This document shows, in pieces, positions 1 through 8,097 of a DNA stretch of 49,117 bases. The stretch's first letter is position 1. Every line of letters begins with the position of its first letter. A model generated the notes under the pieces. That model was given only the letters and a program-made list of their open reading frames with translations. It was not told the DNA's origin and did not search any database. The stretch comes from Terriglobia bacterium (GTDB lineage Bacteria; Acidobacteriota; Vicinamibacteria; Vicinamibacterales; CAVVIG01), in the NCBI GenBank assembly GCA_020073005.1, contig JAIQFX010000040.1, forward strand, positions 1-49,117, read 5' to 3'. A program made the translations under genes and the position numbers.

Positions 1-92
1 GCAAAGGCGGCCGCGCTCCAGGCCACGAGGCACAGCGCAACGAGCGTGACAAAGGAAATGCGTCGAACGTTCTCGCGCGTCGATGTCGTCAT
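1..92 (-). CDS. N-terminus of an exported protein (partial)
   Basis: Reading the minus strand from an ATG at 90-92 gives an uninterrupted frame to the window edge (30 codons). The translation starts MTTSTRENVRR and is followed by a hydrophobic run (ISFVTLVALCLVAW) ending in small residues, which is a typical Sec signal peptide with positively charged n-region. A GAGG-like purine run lies about seven bases before the ATG. Nothing of the mature protein is visible, so no function can be given. It is transcribed in the same direction as the tRNA behind it. Confidence 0.6.
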   Translation of the reverse strand, partial: MTTSTRENVRRISFVTLVALCLVAWSAAAF

Positions 93-229
93 GGCTGCCT
101 CACGTCGCTCGGGGGAGCAGGTGGACAGGCGGGCCGACCTTCGATACAAGGGTCACTTGATGGAGACGTCAGTTCCGGTCGCGTATTACCGTGCGTGCGC
201 GGGAGATTGTCGAGCGAGCGTTGGGAGAT

Positions 230-306
<77 letters not shown>

Positions 307-362
307 TCACCTGAAGAATCCCTAATGTTAGCATAGGCACTCGCCGCATCCAAGGACATCAC

Positions 363-467
363 ATGTCTCGCCACGCGCCCCTCACCGCCATCGTCGCTCT
401 GTCGACGACGCTGAGCACGCTGCCGCTCGGCGCGCAGACCGTGACGGGCCGCTCAAACGCGGACTGA
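363..467 (+). pseudogene. Signal peptide cut off from the MBL hydrolase by a frameshift
   Basis: An ATG at 363 opens a 34-codon frame that reads MSRHAPLTAIVALSTTL, then a cleavage-like LGAQ, and stops at TGA 465-467. The next frame continues without a break as GPLKRGLKLTDFPRTLK into the metallo-beta-lactamase-fold protein at 509. A single base lost near 437-445 would restore one reading frame of signal peptide plus enzyme. Either the gene is really broken and the enzyme stays in the cytoplasm, or this is a sequencing or assembly error. Confidence 0.6.
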
Positions 468-508
468 AGCTGACGGACTTTCCGCGCACGCTGAAGCTCA
501 CCGACAAC

Positions 509-1285
509 GTGTACACCTACGAAGACTTCCACAGCGGCGACGAGAAGTTCACGACGACGAACATGTTCGTCGTCACCGACGAAGGCGTCGTCGTCGCGGA
601 CGGTCAAGGCTCTCCGGCGGAAACCAAGGGCCTCGTGGACGCGATCGCCAGGGTCACGTCGCAGCCGATCAAGTACGTCGTCGTCTGCTCGGACCACGGC
701 GATCACACGGCGGGCAACGCGTCCTTCCCCGCCGGCGTGACGTACATCATTCACCCGACATCGAAGGCGATTCTCGACGCGTCGCGGAACGGCTGGAAGC
801 CGCCGGCCAACGCCATCCTCGTCTCGGACCATTATTCGTTCACGCTCGGCGCCGACAACTTCGACGTCTACTTCCTCGGACGCGCGCACACCGGCGGCGA
901 CCTGAGCGTCGGCCTGCCGAAGCAGAAGATCCTGTTCCTGAGCGAGACGTTCCTGAACCGCGTCTTCCCCGCCATGCGCTCGGCGTATCCGACCGAGTGG
1001 CTGCGCGCGCTCGAGCGCGCGGAGGCGCTGCAGGCGGACATCTACATCCCCGGCCACGGCTTCACCGAGTTCGGCCCCGTCTCGCGTGAAGAGCTCGCCA
1101 CATATCGCAAAGCGCTGCGCGACGTGATCGCCGAAGCGAGGCGCCTCCACATTGAAGGCGTCCCGGTCGAGGAGGCGATCAAGCAGGCGAACTGGGGCGA
1201 GTACGCGACGTGGACGCTCGCCTCGTCGCAGGGGCCGATTGCGATTCGTCGGGTGTACGACGAGATGGACGGCAAGCTGAAATGA
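509..1285 (+). CDS. MBL-fold metallohydrolase
   Basis: 258 codons from a GTG at 509. The protein has the metallo-beta-lactamase layout: an N-terminal sheet, the metal motif region SDHGDHTAGN near residue 55-65, a second metal region around RAHTGGDLSV, and PGHG near residue 180. In the canonical HxHxDH motif the first His is Ser here, a variation found in some non-hydrolytic or quinoprotein-linked members. The true gene probably began at 363 with a signal peptide now out of frame, so the family is normally periplasmic. No RBS is evident at the GTG, which supports the idea that 509 is not the native start. Substrate unknown. A VRLKPD-type hairpin repeat follows the stop. Confidence 0.8.
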   Translation: MYTYEDFHSGDEKFTTTNMFVVTDEGVVVADGQGSPAETKGLVDAIARVTSQPIKYVVVCSDHGDHTAGNASFPAGVTYIIHPTSKAILDASRNGWKPPANAILVSDHYSFTLGADNFDVYFLGRAHTGGDLSVGLPKQKILFLSETFLNRVFPAMRSAYPTEWLRALERAEALQADIYIPGHGFTEFGPVSREELATYRKALRDVIAEARRLHIEGVPVEEAIKQANWGEYATWTLASSQGPIAIRRVYDEMDGKLK

Positions 1286-1290
1286 CCTCG

Positions 1291-1313
1291 GTCCGGCTGA
1301 AGCCGGACACCAC
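1291..1313 (-). repeat. GTGGT-headed hairpin repeat
   Basis: On the minus strand this reads GTGGT followed by GTCCGGCT-TC-AGCCGGAC, an 8-bp perfect stem with a two-base loop. Further copies lie at 2343-2365, 2414-2436 and 22762-22784. It sits in the 43-base gap between the MBL hydrolase and the dehydratase. Confidence 0.85.
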
Positions 1314-1328
1314 GGATTAACGGAGACG

Positions 1329-2303
1329 ATGGCTCAGACACTGACACTTCCCACATTCGCTGACGTCGAGAGCGCCGCGCGGCAGATTGCCGGCGTCGCG
1401 CATCGGACGCTGGTCGCGACGTCGCGCACGGTCGACGCGCGCACGGGCGCCACGGTCTTTTTCAAGTGCGAGAACCTGCAGCGCGGCGGCGCCTTCAAGT
1501 TCCGCGGCGCCTACAACGCGCTGTCGCGTCTCTCCGCGGACGAACGGCGGCGCGGCGTCGTCACCTTCTCGTCCGGCAATCACGCGCAGGCGATCGCGCT
1601 GGCCGGTCAAGTGCTCAACATTCCGCGCGTCATCGTCATGCCCTCTGATGCGCCGGCGGTGAAGCGCATCGCGACCGAAGGCTACGGCGGCGAGGTCGTG
1701 CTCTACGATCGCGACAAAGAAGATCGTGAGGAGATCGGACGACGGCTCGCGCGCGATCGCGGACTGACCTTGATCCCTCCGTACGATCACCCGCACATCA
1801 TCGCCGGCCAGGGCACGGCGGCCCGTGAGCTGCTCGAAGACGTCGGCGCGCTGGACTTTCTCTTCGCGCCGTGCGGCGGCGGCGGCTTGCTCTCGGGCAC
1901 GGCCATCGCCGCCCGCGCGATGGCGCCCGCCTGCAAGGTGATCGGCGTCGAGCCCGCGGCGGGCGACGATGGCGTGCGATCGTTTCGGACGAAGACGCTG
2001 CAGACGGTCAAGAATCCGAAGACGGTCGCCGACGGCGCGCGCACGCCGTCGCTCGGGTCGCTCACGTTTCCGCTCATCCTGCAGTACGTCAGCGACATGA
2101 CGTCGGTCGACGATCCCACGCTGCTCAAGACGATGTTCTATCTCTGGGAGCGGCTGAAGCTCGTGGTCGAGCCGACGGGCGCGCTCGGCGCCGCGGCGGC
2201 GCTCGACGGATCGTTTCCGATTCGCGGCGCGCGCGTGGGGATCATTCTGAGCGGCGGCAACGTCGATCTGACACAGGTGCCCGACTGGATCGCCTGCCGA
2301 TGA
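1329..2303 (+). CDS. Threonine/serine dehydratase (PLP fold type II)
   Basis: 324 residues, close to the length of catabolic threonine dehydratases and serine racemases; the C-terminal ACT regulatory domain of biosynthetic IlvA is absent. The PLP lysine is K57 in GAFKFRGA, the substrate Ser/Asn loop is SSGNHAQ at 81-87, the phosphate-binding glycine run is GGGGL around 183-187, and the C-terminal SGGNVD completes the cofactor site. The reaction is threonine to 2-oxobutanoate plus ammonia (or serine to pyruvate); racemase activity cannot be ruled out. The ATG follows a GGAG box. Its stop overlaps the start of the nucleotidase (ATGA), so the two are probably co-translated. Confidence 0.9.
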   Translation: MAQTLTLPTFADVESAARQIAGVAHRTLVATSRTVDARTGATVFFKCENLQRGGAFKFRGAYNALSRLSADERRRGVVTFSSGNHAQAIALAGQVLNIPRVIVMPSDAPAVKRIATEGYGGEVVLYDRDKEDREEIGRRLARDRGLTLIPPYDHPHIIAGQGTAARELLEDVGALDFLFAPCGGGGLLSGTAIAARAMAPACKVIGVEPAAGDDGVRSFRTKTLQTVKNPKTVADGARTPSLGSLTFPLILQYVSDMTSVDDPTLLKTMFYLWERLKLVVEPTGALGAAAALDGSFPIRGARVGIILSGGNVDLTQVPDWIACR

Positions 2304-3892
2304 AGCGCGTTCTCGTCGTCATCGCGCTGCTCGCGTTGGCCGGTCCGCCTGAAGGCGGACACCACGTACGTGATCTCGTATCGCACGTGGCGTCCGGCGA
2401 TCTTGCCTCGCACGTGGCGTCCGGCTTCAGCCGGACCGTTTCAGCGCAGCAGGAAGAGCCCGGCGCGCCGCGGGCGCGGGCGCCGCTCACCGTTCTGCAG
2501 ATCAACGACGTCTACCAGACGCTGCCGGTCAACGGACTGGGCGGCCTGGCGCGCGTCGCGACGATGAAGCGCACGCTCGCGGCCGCGGGCCGGACGCCCG
2601 TCCTGATTCTCGCCGGCGATTTCCTGTCGCCCTCGGTCGCCTCGGGCGTCTTCAAGGGCGAGCAGATGATCGCCACGCTGAACGCCGCGGGCCTCGACTT
2701 CGCCACGCTCGGCAATCACGAGTTCGACTTCGGCGACGACATGCTGATCCAGCGCATGCACGAGGCGACGTTCCAGTGGCTGGTCGCCAACGTCATCGAC
2801 ACGAAGACGAGCAAGCCGATCGGCGGCGCCGAGCCGTTCGTCGTCAAGACGTACGGCGCGCTCAAGGTCGGCTACATCGGGCTGTGCCTGACGACCCGCG
2901 AGATCAGCTTCGAGAAGCTGACGCACACGAAGTTCATCGACCCGATGGAAGCCGCCGCCGCTTACATCCCGCAGGTGAAACGGGCCGGCGCGAACGTCAT
3001 CGTGATGGTGACGCACCTGGCGATCGCCGACGATCAGCGGCTCGTCGACCGCTTTCCCGAGATCGATCTCATCATCGGCGGGCACGAGCACATCCCCATC
3101 ACGGTGACGCAGAACCGCACGCTGATCAGCAAGGCTGGATCCGATTCGCGCTTCGTCGCGCGGATCGACGTCGCCCGGCAGCCGAGCGGGCGCGTCGATC
3201 GATTCTTCGAGCTGATTCCGATGACGAGCGCGGTCGCCGACGATCCCGCGACGGCGGCGGTCGCGGCGTCGTACGAGGCGAAGCTCGGCAAGGAACTCGA
3301 GGTCGTCATCGGTTCGACGCGCGTCCCGCTCGACGGCGAGAGCATTCACCTTCGCGCGGCGGAAACGAATCTGGGCGATTTTGTCGCCGACGCCATGCGC
3401 GCCGATTCCGGCGCCGACATCACAATCATCAACGGCGGCAGCATCCGCGGCGACAAAGTCTACGCGGCCGGGCCGATCACGCGGCGGACGCTGATCGAGA
3501 TCCACCCGTTCGGCAACGTCGTCTGCACGCTCGCGATGACCGGGCGGGCGATTCTCGAGACGCTGAACATCGCGGTCTCGAAATTGCCCGCGGCCGCCGG
3601 CCAGTTCCCGCAGATTTCCGGCATGGCGATGAGGATCGACACCCGCGGACCGCCCGAGGATCGCGTGCGCGACGTCGTCATCAACGGTCGGCCGCTGGAC
3701 GTGAACAGGACGTACTCGGTCGCCACGCCGGACTTTCTGCTGACGGGCGGCGACAACTACTCGCTGTTCCCGACGCAGCGCGTCCTCGTCGGCCCGGAAA
3801 CCGGCGGCCTCATCGTCGCCGCGCTCGAGAAGTACGTCACCGCCAGACGCGAGATCGCCCCTCGGATCGACGGGCGCATCACGATCAAGTAG
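2300..3892 (+). CDS. Secreted 5'-nucleotidase / UshA-like metallophosphatase
   Basis: 530 residues. Residues 1-14 are a signal peptide (MKRVLVVIALLALAG). Residues 15-48 are made of three hairpin-repeat copies read in frame (PPEGGHHV, HVASG, HVASGFSRT). The calcineurin-like domain follows with LQINDVY (D70), LAGDF, GNHEFD and GGHEH metal motifs. The C-terminal nucleotidase domain shows NGGSIRGD and GGDNYSLF. Proteins of this family hydrolyse nucleotides or UDP-sugars in the periplasm. The ATG overlaps the TGA of the dehydratase. The usual DxHG of UshA is ND-V here, as in many acidobacterial members. The inserted repeats lie between signal peptide and domain, so they should not harm folding. 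Confidence 0.9.
   Translation: MKRVLVVIALLALAGPPEGGHHVRDLVSHVASGDLASHVASGFSRTVSAQQEEPGAPRARAPLTVLQINDVYQTLPVNGLGGLARVATMKRTLAAAGRTPVLILAGDFLSPSVASGVFKGEQMIATLNAAGLDFATLGNHEFDFGDDMLIQRMHEATFQWLVANVIDTKTSKPIGGAEPFVVKTYGALKVGYIGLCLTTREISFEKLTHTKFIDPMEAAAAYIPQVKRAGANVIVMVTHLAIADDQRLVDRFPEIDLIIGGHEHIPITVTQNRTLISKAGSDSRFVARIDVARQPSGRVDRFFELIPMTSAVADDPATAAVAASYEAKLGKELEVVIGSTRVPLDGESIHLRAAETNLGDFVADAMRADSGADITIINGGSIRGDKVYAAGPITRRTLIEIHPFGNVVCTLAMTGRAILETLNIAVSKLPAAAGQFPQISGMAMRIDTRGPPEDRVRDVVINGRPLDVNRTYSVATPDFLLTGGDNYSLFPTQRVLVGPETGGLIVAALEKYVTARREIAPRIDGRITIK
2343..2436. repeat. Three hairpin repeats inside a signal-peptide linker
   Basis: The first copy (2343-2365, minus) has stem arms GTCCGCCT and AGGCGGAC, changed on both sides compared with the other copies so that pairing is kept. 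A half copy (GTGGCGTCCGGC) begins at 2387. A full plus-strand copy with head GTGGC occupies 2414-2436. All are translated in frame in the nucleotidase. Confidence 0.85.
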
Positions 3893-4826
3893 CGCGAGGC
3901 ATTAGAGGTGGTGGCTGTGCCACCACGCGCGCAATTTGTCCCAGAAGCCTTCTTCGCTGTCGGCGGGCGCGGTCTTCCAGGCCTGTGACAGGTGCTCCGG
4001 CAGCGTGAACGTCGCCGGCCGGCCGTCGAGCTCCACATTGAACATCCACTGCACGACGCGCGCACTGAACGCGCGAAACGCCAACGTCCGGCGCTGTTCG
4101 GGCAGGAGCGTCTGGGCGACGTGGCCCGCCAGTCCCATGATGTCGTCCACCATCGGGTCCAGCGGGTGCGATGGCACGCCGAGGCCATCGGCCACCGGCG
4201 CCGGCAGAAAAAAGCGCAGCATCGCATCGGGGCAGCGCTTGAACCCATCCGGCAGATTCGTCCGCATCATGTCCAGCAGGGCCGCCGTCATCTCGCGCCC
4301 TTCGTCCGACGCGGCGATCTGCCGACGTTCGATCAGATCGGACAACGTGTGCGCTTCGTCCACGGTCGCGGGCAGCAGCGACGCCTCGACGCCCATCAAC
4401 CGGCCTACTGTTGGCCGGCTTCAGGTCGCGGTGCACGATGCCACGACCGTGGGCCGCATCGAGCGCGGAGGCGACCTGGCGCGCGATGGAGATCGCCTCG
4501 CGTGTCGGCACGCGTCCGCGCGCGATCCGCTCGGCCAGAGTGGGGCCGTCCACCAGCTCCATGATCAACGCGCGGGCGGCGCCGAGCGGCTCGAACCCGT
4601 GGACCGTGGCGATGTTCGGGTGGTTGAGCGAGGCAAGCACCAAGGCTTCGCGCTCGAACCATGACTGACGCTGACCATCAGCGAGACGATCGGCCGGCAG
4701 CACCTTGATCGCCACCTCGCGTTGCAGCGTGGTGTCGCGGGCGCGATACACCTCGCCCATGCCGCCCGAGCCGATGAGCTCAGCAATCACGTACGGGCCG
4801 AGCCGAGTCCCTGCGGTCAGAGGCAT
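3885..4826 (-). pseudogene. Truncated Ser/Thr protein kinase
   Basis: The minus-strand frame from ATG 4826 starts as a Hanks-type kinase: glycine loop GSGGMGEVY (19-27), lysine in VAIKVLP (K41), and the catalytic-loop HRDLKPAN (132-139). Homology ends exactly there, near base 4410; the rest of the 313-codon frame is an out-of-frame reading of the MpaB-like fragment and is Arg-rich noise. The DFG motif, activation segment and C-lobe are missing, so no active kinase can be made. A TATACT box lies 11 bases before the ATG. The abrupt join to another truncated gene points to a deletion, or less likely an assembly chimera. Confidence 0.75.
3902..4399 (-). pseudogene. C-terminal fragment of an MpaB-like (DUF2236) oxygenase
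   Basis: About 165 codons in a frame different from the kinase reading, from around RLMGVEASLLP to WWHSHHL and stop. The pattern (LMGVEASLLP, then an Asp/Glu-Ala helix, ERRQ, SDEGREMTAALLD, FFLPAPVADGLGVP) resembles the C-terminal half of the MpaB/rubber-oxygenase-like family. The usual N-terminal half with the haem-linked His and Arg residues is absent. There is no convincing RBS before the TTG/ATG at 4396-4399. The family call is from remembered motif order and is moderate; that the piece lacks its front end is clearer. Confidence 0.5.
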
Positions 4827-4870
4827 GGAGTGGCGCGAGTATAGCGCCAGATAATTCCGCGCGGGGGAAT

Positions 4871-5575
4871 CTAGCCGAGCGGAGAGCCTTCGAACCAGGC
4901 CCTGACGCGCGGCGCGACCTCGGGCGGCAGCTGCGCGAGGTCACGCTCGAGGCGCCGGAGATCGTTGATCGTGTCGACGTCGTAGTCGCCGCGGATCATC
5001 CGGAGCTCGACGCCGAGGCGATCGGCGGCGCGCAGTGTCTCGTCGAGCACCTCGTCACTGCCCCAGCGAATCCCCTCGAACAGACCGCGATGCAGCGTTG
5101 TCATCCCGATGAGGTAGTACCCGCCATCGTCTGACGGCCCCAGAACGACGCCGTCGTGCTTGCGCAGAAGCTCGGACGCCTCGGAGACGTGCTCGGCGCT
5201 CAGCAGCGGGACGTCGCTGCCGACGAGCATCGCGCCGACGTACTCGCCGCTCTGCAGCAAGTGATCCAGCGCCGCGGCCATGCGCTGACCGAGATCGCCG
5301 TCGACTTGCGCCACCATCGGCAGCGCACGATCGACCAGCGCCGCGATCTCGGGCCCGCCATCGGCCGGAGTGAAGAACACGAACGGATCGGCGTCGGCCG
5401 CGGCCGCCGCGACGGCGAGCGTATCGCGCAGGAGCGCCTCGCGCAATCCGCGCAGACGTGGTTCCGGAATGTCCGAGGCGAGCCGCGTCTTGCCGGGACT
5501 CGACGGCGCGCGCGCCATCACGCCGATGGCAAGGGGACGGGAGTCGGAGATAGGGGGGACGGGAGTCGGTTTCAA
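4871..5575 (-). CDS. TIGR04282-type glycosyltransferase (DUF2064)
   Basis: 234 residues from TTG 5575, which overlaps the msrQ stop (TTGA). The core has the nucleotidyl/glycosyl-transferase pattern FARAP-like VMARAPSSPGKTRL, then VGSDVPLL, GPSDDGGYYLIG and DYDVDTINDL. This family is known to occur with TIGR04283 glycosyltransferases, and a member of that family lies 1.8 kb upstream in the same direction. Residues 1-14 (MKPTPVPPISDSRP) come from a GGGGACGGGAGTCGG repeat, so the original start was probably closer to the LAIGVMARAP strand. Substrate unknown. Confidence 0.85.
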   Translation of the reverse strand: MKPTPVPPISDSRPLAIGVMARAPSSPGKTRLASDIPEPRLRGLREALLRDTLAVAAAAADADPFVFFTPADGGPEIAALVDRALPMVAQVDGDLGQRMAAALDHLLQSGEYVGAMLVGSDVPLLSAEHVSEASELLRKHDGVVLGPSDDGGYYLIGMTTLHRGLFEGIRWGSDEVLDETLRAADRLGVELRMIRGDYDVDTINDLRRLERDLAQLPPEVAPRVRAWFEGSPLG

Positions 5576-5653
5576 GAACTTTCGCCGGATTTCAGCGGGG
5601 CTCGGCGCCAGAGGATACGACTCCCGGCCCCCCTGATACCGACTCCCGTCCCC
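5533..5653. repeat. GGGGACGGGAGTCGG repeat cluster with inverted end
   Basis: Two direct copies (5533-5547, 5555-5569) and one inverted copy (5639-5653) border the msrQ end and the TIGR04282 start. The element encodes both the last residues of MsrQ and the first residues of the glycosyltransferase. A relative (GGGGACGGGTCTCGG) lies inside dnaE2. Confidence 0.8.
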
Positions 5654-6267
5654 TTTAGCAGACGAAACAGGAAAAGTGTCGCGACGACGGCGCCGTAGGT
5701 GTACGGCCGGCGGACGTCAGCCTTCACCAGCCACCAGTAATGCAGGACGCCGAGGCACACTGTCCCGTACACGAGGCGATGCAGCTGATTCCATCTCTTC
5801 CCGCCGAGCCGCCGGATCATTCCCGCCGTCGACGTCGCCGCGAGCGGCACCATCGTCGACCACGCCGTGAAGCCGACGGTGATGAACGGCCGCTTGTAGA
5901 TGTCCTCCCCGACCGACTTCGCGAGATTCTGAACGGTCGTCCACGCGACGATGCCGTTCGGGAAATCGAGACCGGCGAACCGATCGGCAATCACGTACGT
6001 CAGGAAGTGCAGCGTGCCGTAGAAGAACGCGAAGAGGCCGGCCATCCGCCGGAACTTGATCAGCGGATTCCAGCCGGTCAGGCGCCGCAGCGGCGTGATC
6101 GCGAGCGTCGCGCAGAGAAACCGTAATGTCCAGACGCCGGTTTCGTTCGTGAGATCGCTGAGCGGGTTCGCGCTGAGATTGCCGGTCAGCCCGGCCCAGA
6201 CGAGCCAGGCGACTGGACCAAGACTCGCGACAAAGACGATGGGCTTAAGAACGCGAGTGATGAACAT
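5572..6267 (-). CDS. msrQ: MsrQ haem-binding membrane subunit
   Basis: 231 residues from ATG 6267 (MFITRVLKPIVF). A longer frame to 6324 only adds an AATCCGC repeat and was not used. Six hydrophobic segments of the ferric-reductase-like fold are visible, with haem-ligand histidines in GTLHFLTYV, NQLHRLVYG and VLHYWW. MsrQ passes electrons from the quinone pool or flavin reductase to periplasmic MsrP, which repairs methionine sulfoxide. It follows msrP in the same direction after about 100 bases filled with repeats. Residues after FRLLKGTG are encoded by the GGGGACGGGAGTCGG repeat and replace the natural tail. Confidence 0.92.
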   Translation of the reverse strand: MFITRVLKPIVFVASLGPVAWLVWAGLTGNLSANPLSDLTNETGVWTLRFLCATLAITPLRRLTGWNPLIKFRRMAGLFAFFYGTLHFLTYVIADRFAGLDFPNGIVAWTTVQNLAKSVGEDIYKRPFITVGFTAWSTMVPLAATSTAGMIRRLGGKRWNQLHRLVYGTVCLGVLHYWWLVKADVRRPYTYGAVVATLFLFRLLKGTGVGIRGAGSRILWRRAPLKSGESS

Positions 6268-6357
6268 TGCGGATTGAGGAATGCGGATTGCGGATTGGAG
6301 AGTCAATTGTGAAATCGGCTTCACCTATCCGCGTTCCGCAATCCTCAATCCGCAATG
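6268..6357. repeat. AATCCGCA-type inverted repeat between msrP and msrQ
   Basis: One arm (6268-6299) is a run of ATTGCGGATTG units, the other (about 6333-6357) the complementary CCGCAATCCTCAATCCGC. The same family is found at 33826-33857 and 33977-34013. It could fold in the msrP-msrQ transcript. Confidence 0.75.
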
Positions 6358-6366
6358 TGTCCCGGC

Positions 6367-7335
6367 CTAGTAGTTTCTTCTCAAGTCTAGGCCGGTATAC
6401 AAACTCGCGACCTGATCGCCGTAGCCGTTGAACATGAGCGTCTTGCGCATCAGGAACTCGCCGATGCGGCGCTCGGTCGCCTGGCTCCAGCGCGGATGAT
6501 CGACGGTCGGGTTCACGTTCGCGTAGAAGCCGTACTCGTTCGCCGCCTGATCCTGCCACGTATTCAGCGGCTGCTTCTCGACGAACCGCACCTTGACGAT
6601 CGACTTGATGTGCTTGAAGCCGTACTTCCACGGCACCGCGAGCCGCAGCGGCGCGCCGTCCTGGTTCGGCAGGACCTCGCCGTACAACCCGACGACGAGG
6701 ATCGTCAGCGGGTGCATCGCCTCGTCCATGCGCAGCCCTTCGAGGTACGGCCACCGCAGGACCGGTGAGCGAAGTCCGGGCATCTGTTTCGAATCGCCGA
6801 GCGTCGTGAACTCGATGTACTTCGCCTTCGACGTCGGCTCGCACTGCTTGATGAAGTCCGAGAGCGGGAAACCAATCCACGGGATGACCATCGACCAGCG
6901 CTCGACGCAACGATGGCGGTAGATGCGCTCCTCGAGCGTCTTCCCTTTCAGGACGTCCTCGAGGTTCATCGCGCCCTTCTTGGCGCACTCGCCGTCGACC
7001 GTCACGGTCCACGGCGCGGTCTTGAAATTCCGAGCCAGCATCGACGGCTCGTCCTTGTCCGTGCCGAACTCGTAGTAGTTGTTGTAGGTGGTGATGTCTT
7101 CCCACTTGTTCGGCTTCTCGTCGGTGCTGAACGAGCTCTTCTTGATGCCCTCGAGCTTGCGTCCGTGCTGCGCCGGCGTGGACGCCTTCAGGAACGCCTC
7201 CGACCCGAGGATGCCCGTGGCCGCCGCCGCGACAGCGGTGCCGGTCGCCGCCTGGATGAACGCCCGGCGGTTGACGTACAGCTTCTTGTCGGTGATGTCC
7301 GAGCTCTTGATGTCGGCGGGTTTCTTGATCAGCAT
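6367..7335 (-). CDS. msrP: MsrP molybdopterin-dependent Met-sulfoxide reductase
   Basis: 322 residues. A Tat signal ([12 protein letters not shown], residues 20-32) directs export of the folded cofactor protein. The sulfite-oxidase fold follows; the Mo-ligand Cys is in [14 protein letters not shown], a stretch highly typical of MsrP. The C-terminal part has [11 protein letters not shown] and the LFNGY-like MFNGYGDQV. The enzyme reduces free and protein-bound methionine sulfoxide in the periplasm with electrons from MsrQ. The two genes form an operon, here placed between two genes for TIGR04282/TIGR04283 glycosyltransferases. Confidence 0.95.
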   Translation of the reverse strand: MLIKKPADIKSSDITDKKLYVNRRAFIQAATGTAVAAAATGILGSEAFLKASTPAQHGRKLEGIKKSSFSTDEKPNKWEDITTYNNYYEFGTDKDEPSMLARNFKTAPWTVTVDGECAKKGAMNLEDVLKGKTLEERIYRHRCVERWSMVIPWIGFPLSDFIKQCEPTSKAKYIEFTTLGDSKQMPGLRSPVLRWPYLEGLRMDEAMHPLTILVVGLYGEVLPNQDGAPLRLAVPWKYGFKHIKSIVKVRFVEKQPLNTWQDQAANEYGFYANVNPTVDHPRWSQATERRIGEFLMRKTLMFNGYGDQVASLYTGLDLRRNY

Positions 7336-7386
7336 GGCTAGTTACTCAGATGCCGCACGCGGGTGCAGGGTTTCGGGATGACTTCA

Positions 7387-8097
7387 TTATAAGTACATCC
7401 GGGTCCGATTCCGCGCCGGGGCCAGGCGGACCAGCCGCTCGGGCGGCGTCCCGGCCAGATACCGCACGATCAGGGCGAGATGGCGGGCCGTCCGCCGGAT
7501 CCAGCCGTCCTCTTCCCAGCGGCGGGCGGACGTCACCGCCGGCAGCGACGAGCGGAACAGCCGGCCTTTCGCCCGCAGTCGACCGACGAGATCGACGTCC
7601 TCCATGATCGGAATGTCGGCGTATCCGCCGATCGCATTGAAGGCGTCGCGGCGCACGAAAAGCGCCTGATCGCCGTACGGCAGTCCGAACGCAGTGACGC
7701 GGAGCCGCGCGCCGATCTCGATCGCGCGCGCGAAGAGCGACCGCGAATCGAGCGCGAACCGGAAGCAGCCGAGGCTGACGCGCGGATCGCGCTCGGCGGC
7801 CTCGATCGCGTCACGCCAGTCGCGCGGCAGCCGCGTATCGGCGTGGAGAAAGATCAGCCAGCGTCCATGCGCCGCCGCGGCGCCGGCATTCATCTGCCGC
7901 GCGCGACCCCGCGGCGCCTCGAGCCAGACGATGCCGGGATGCGCCGCGCGGACGGGATCGAGCGACGCGTCACCGGCTGTCGCCGCGACGATCACTTCCG
8001 CGCGCGCAAAGTCGGTCGACGCCAGCATGCACGCCAGGGCGCCGGCATCCCGGAAGACGGGGACGACGACGCTGACGTCGTGCGTATAATTGGCCAT
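7387..8097 (-). CDS. TIGR04283-type family 2 glycosyltransferase
   Basis: 236 residues. The GT-A start VSVVVPVFRDAGAL, the GRARQMNAGA loop, FLHADTRLP (the DxD metal site as HAD) and the acceptor region GLPYGDQALFVRRDAF with IMEDVDL identify this group of GT2 enzymes. It belongs with the TIGR04282 protein at 4871-5575. Its ATG (8095-8097) overlaps the ATG of the divergent M20 peptidase (8096-8098), so each promoter must lie within the other gene. GAGG before the start acts as RBS. Substrate not predictable. Confidence 0.9.
   Translation of the reverse strand: MANYTHDVSVVVPVFRDAGALACMLASTDFARAEVIVAATAGDASLDPVRAAHPGIVWLEAPRGRARQMNAGAAAAHGRWLIFLHADTRLPRDWRDAIEAAERDPRVSLGCFRFALDSRSLFARAIEIGARLRVTAFGLPYGDQALFVRRDAFNAIGGYADIPIMEDVDLVGRLRAKGRLFRSSLPAVTSARRWEEDGWIRRTARHLALIVRYLAGTPPERLVRLAPARNRTRMYL
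8085..8090 (+). promoter_or_regulatory. TATAAT -10 box of the M20 peptidase gene
   Basis: A perfect TATAAT ends five bases before the ATG at 8096. With the usual 6-7 base distance, transcription would begin at the start codon itself, giving a leaderless mRNA; no RBS is present. No good -35 was seen. Confidence 0.6.
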
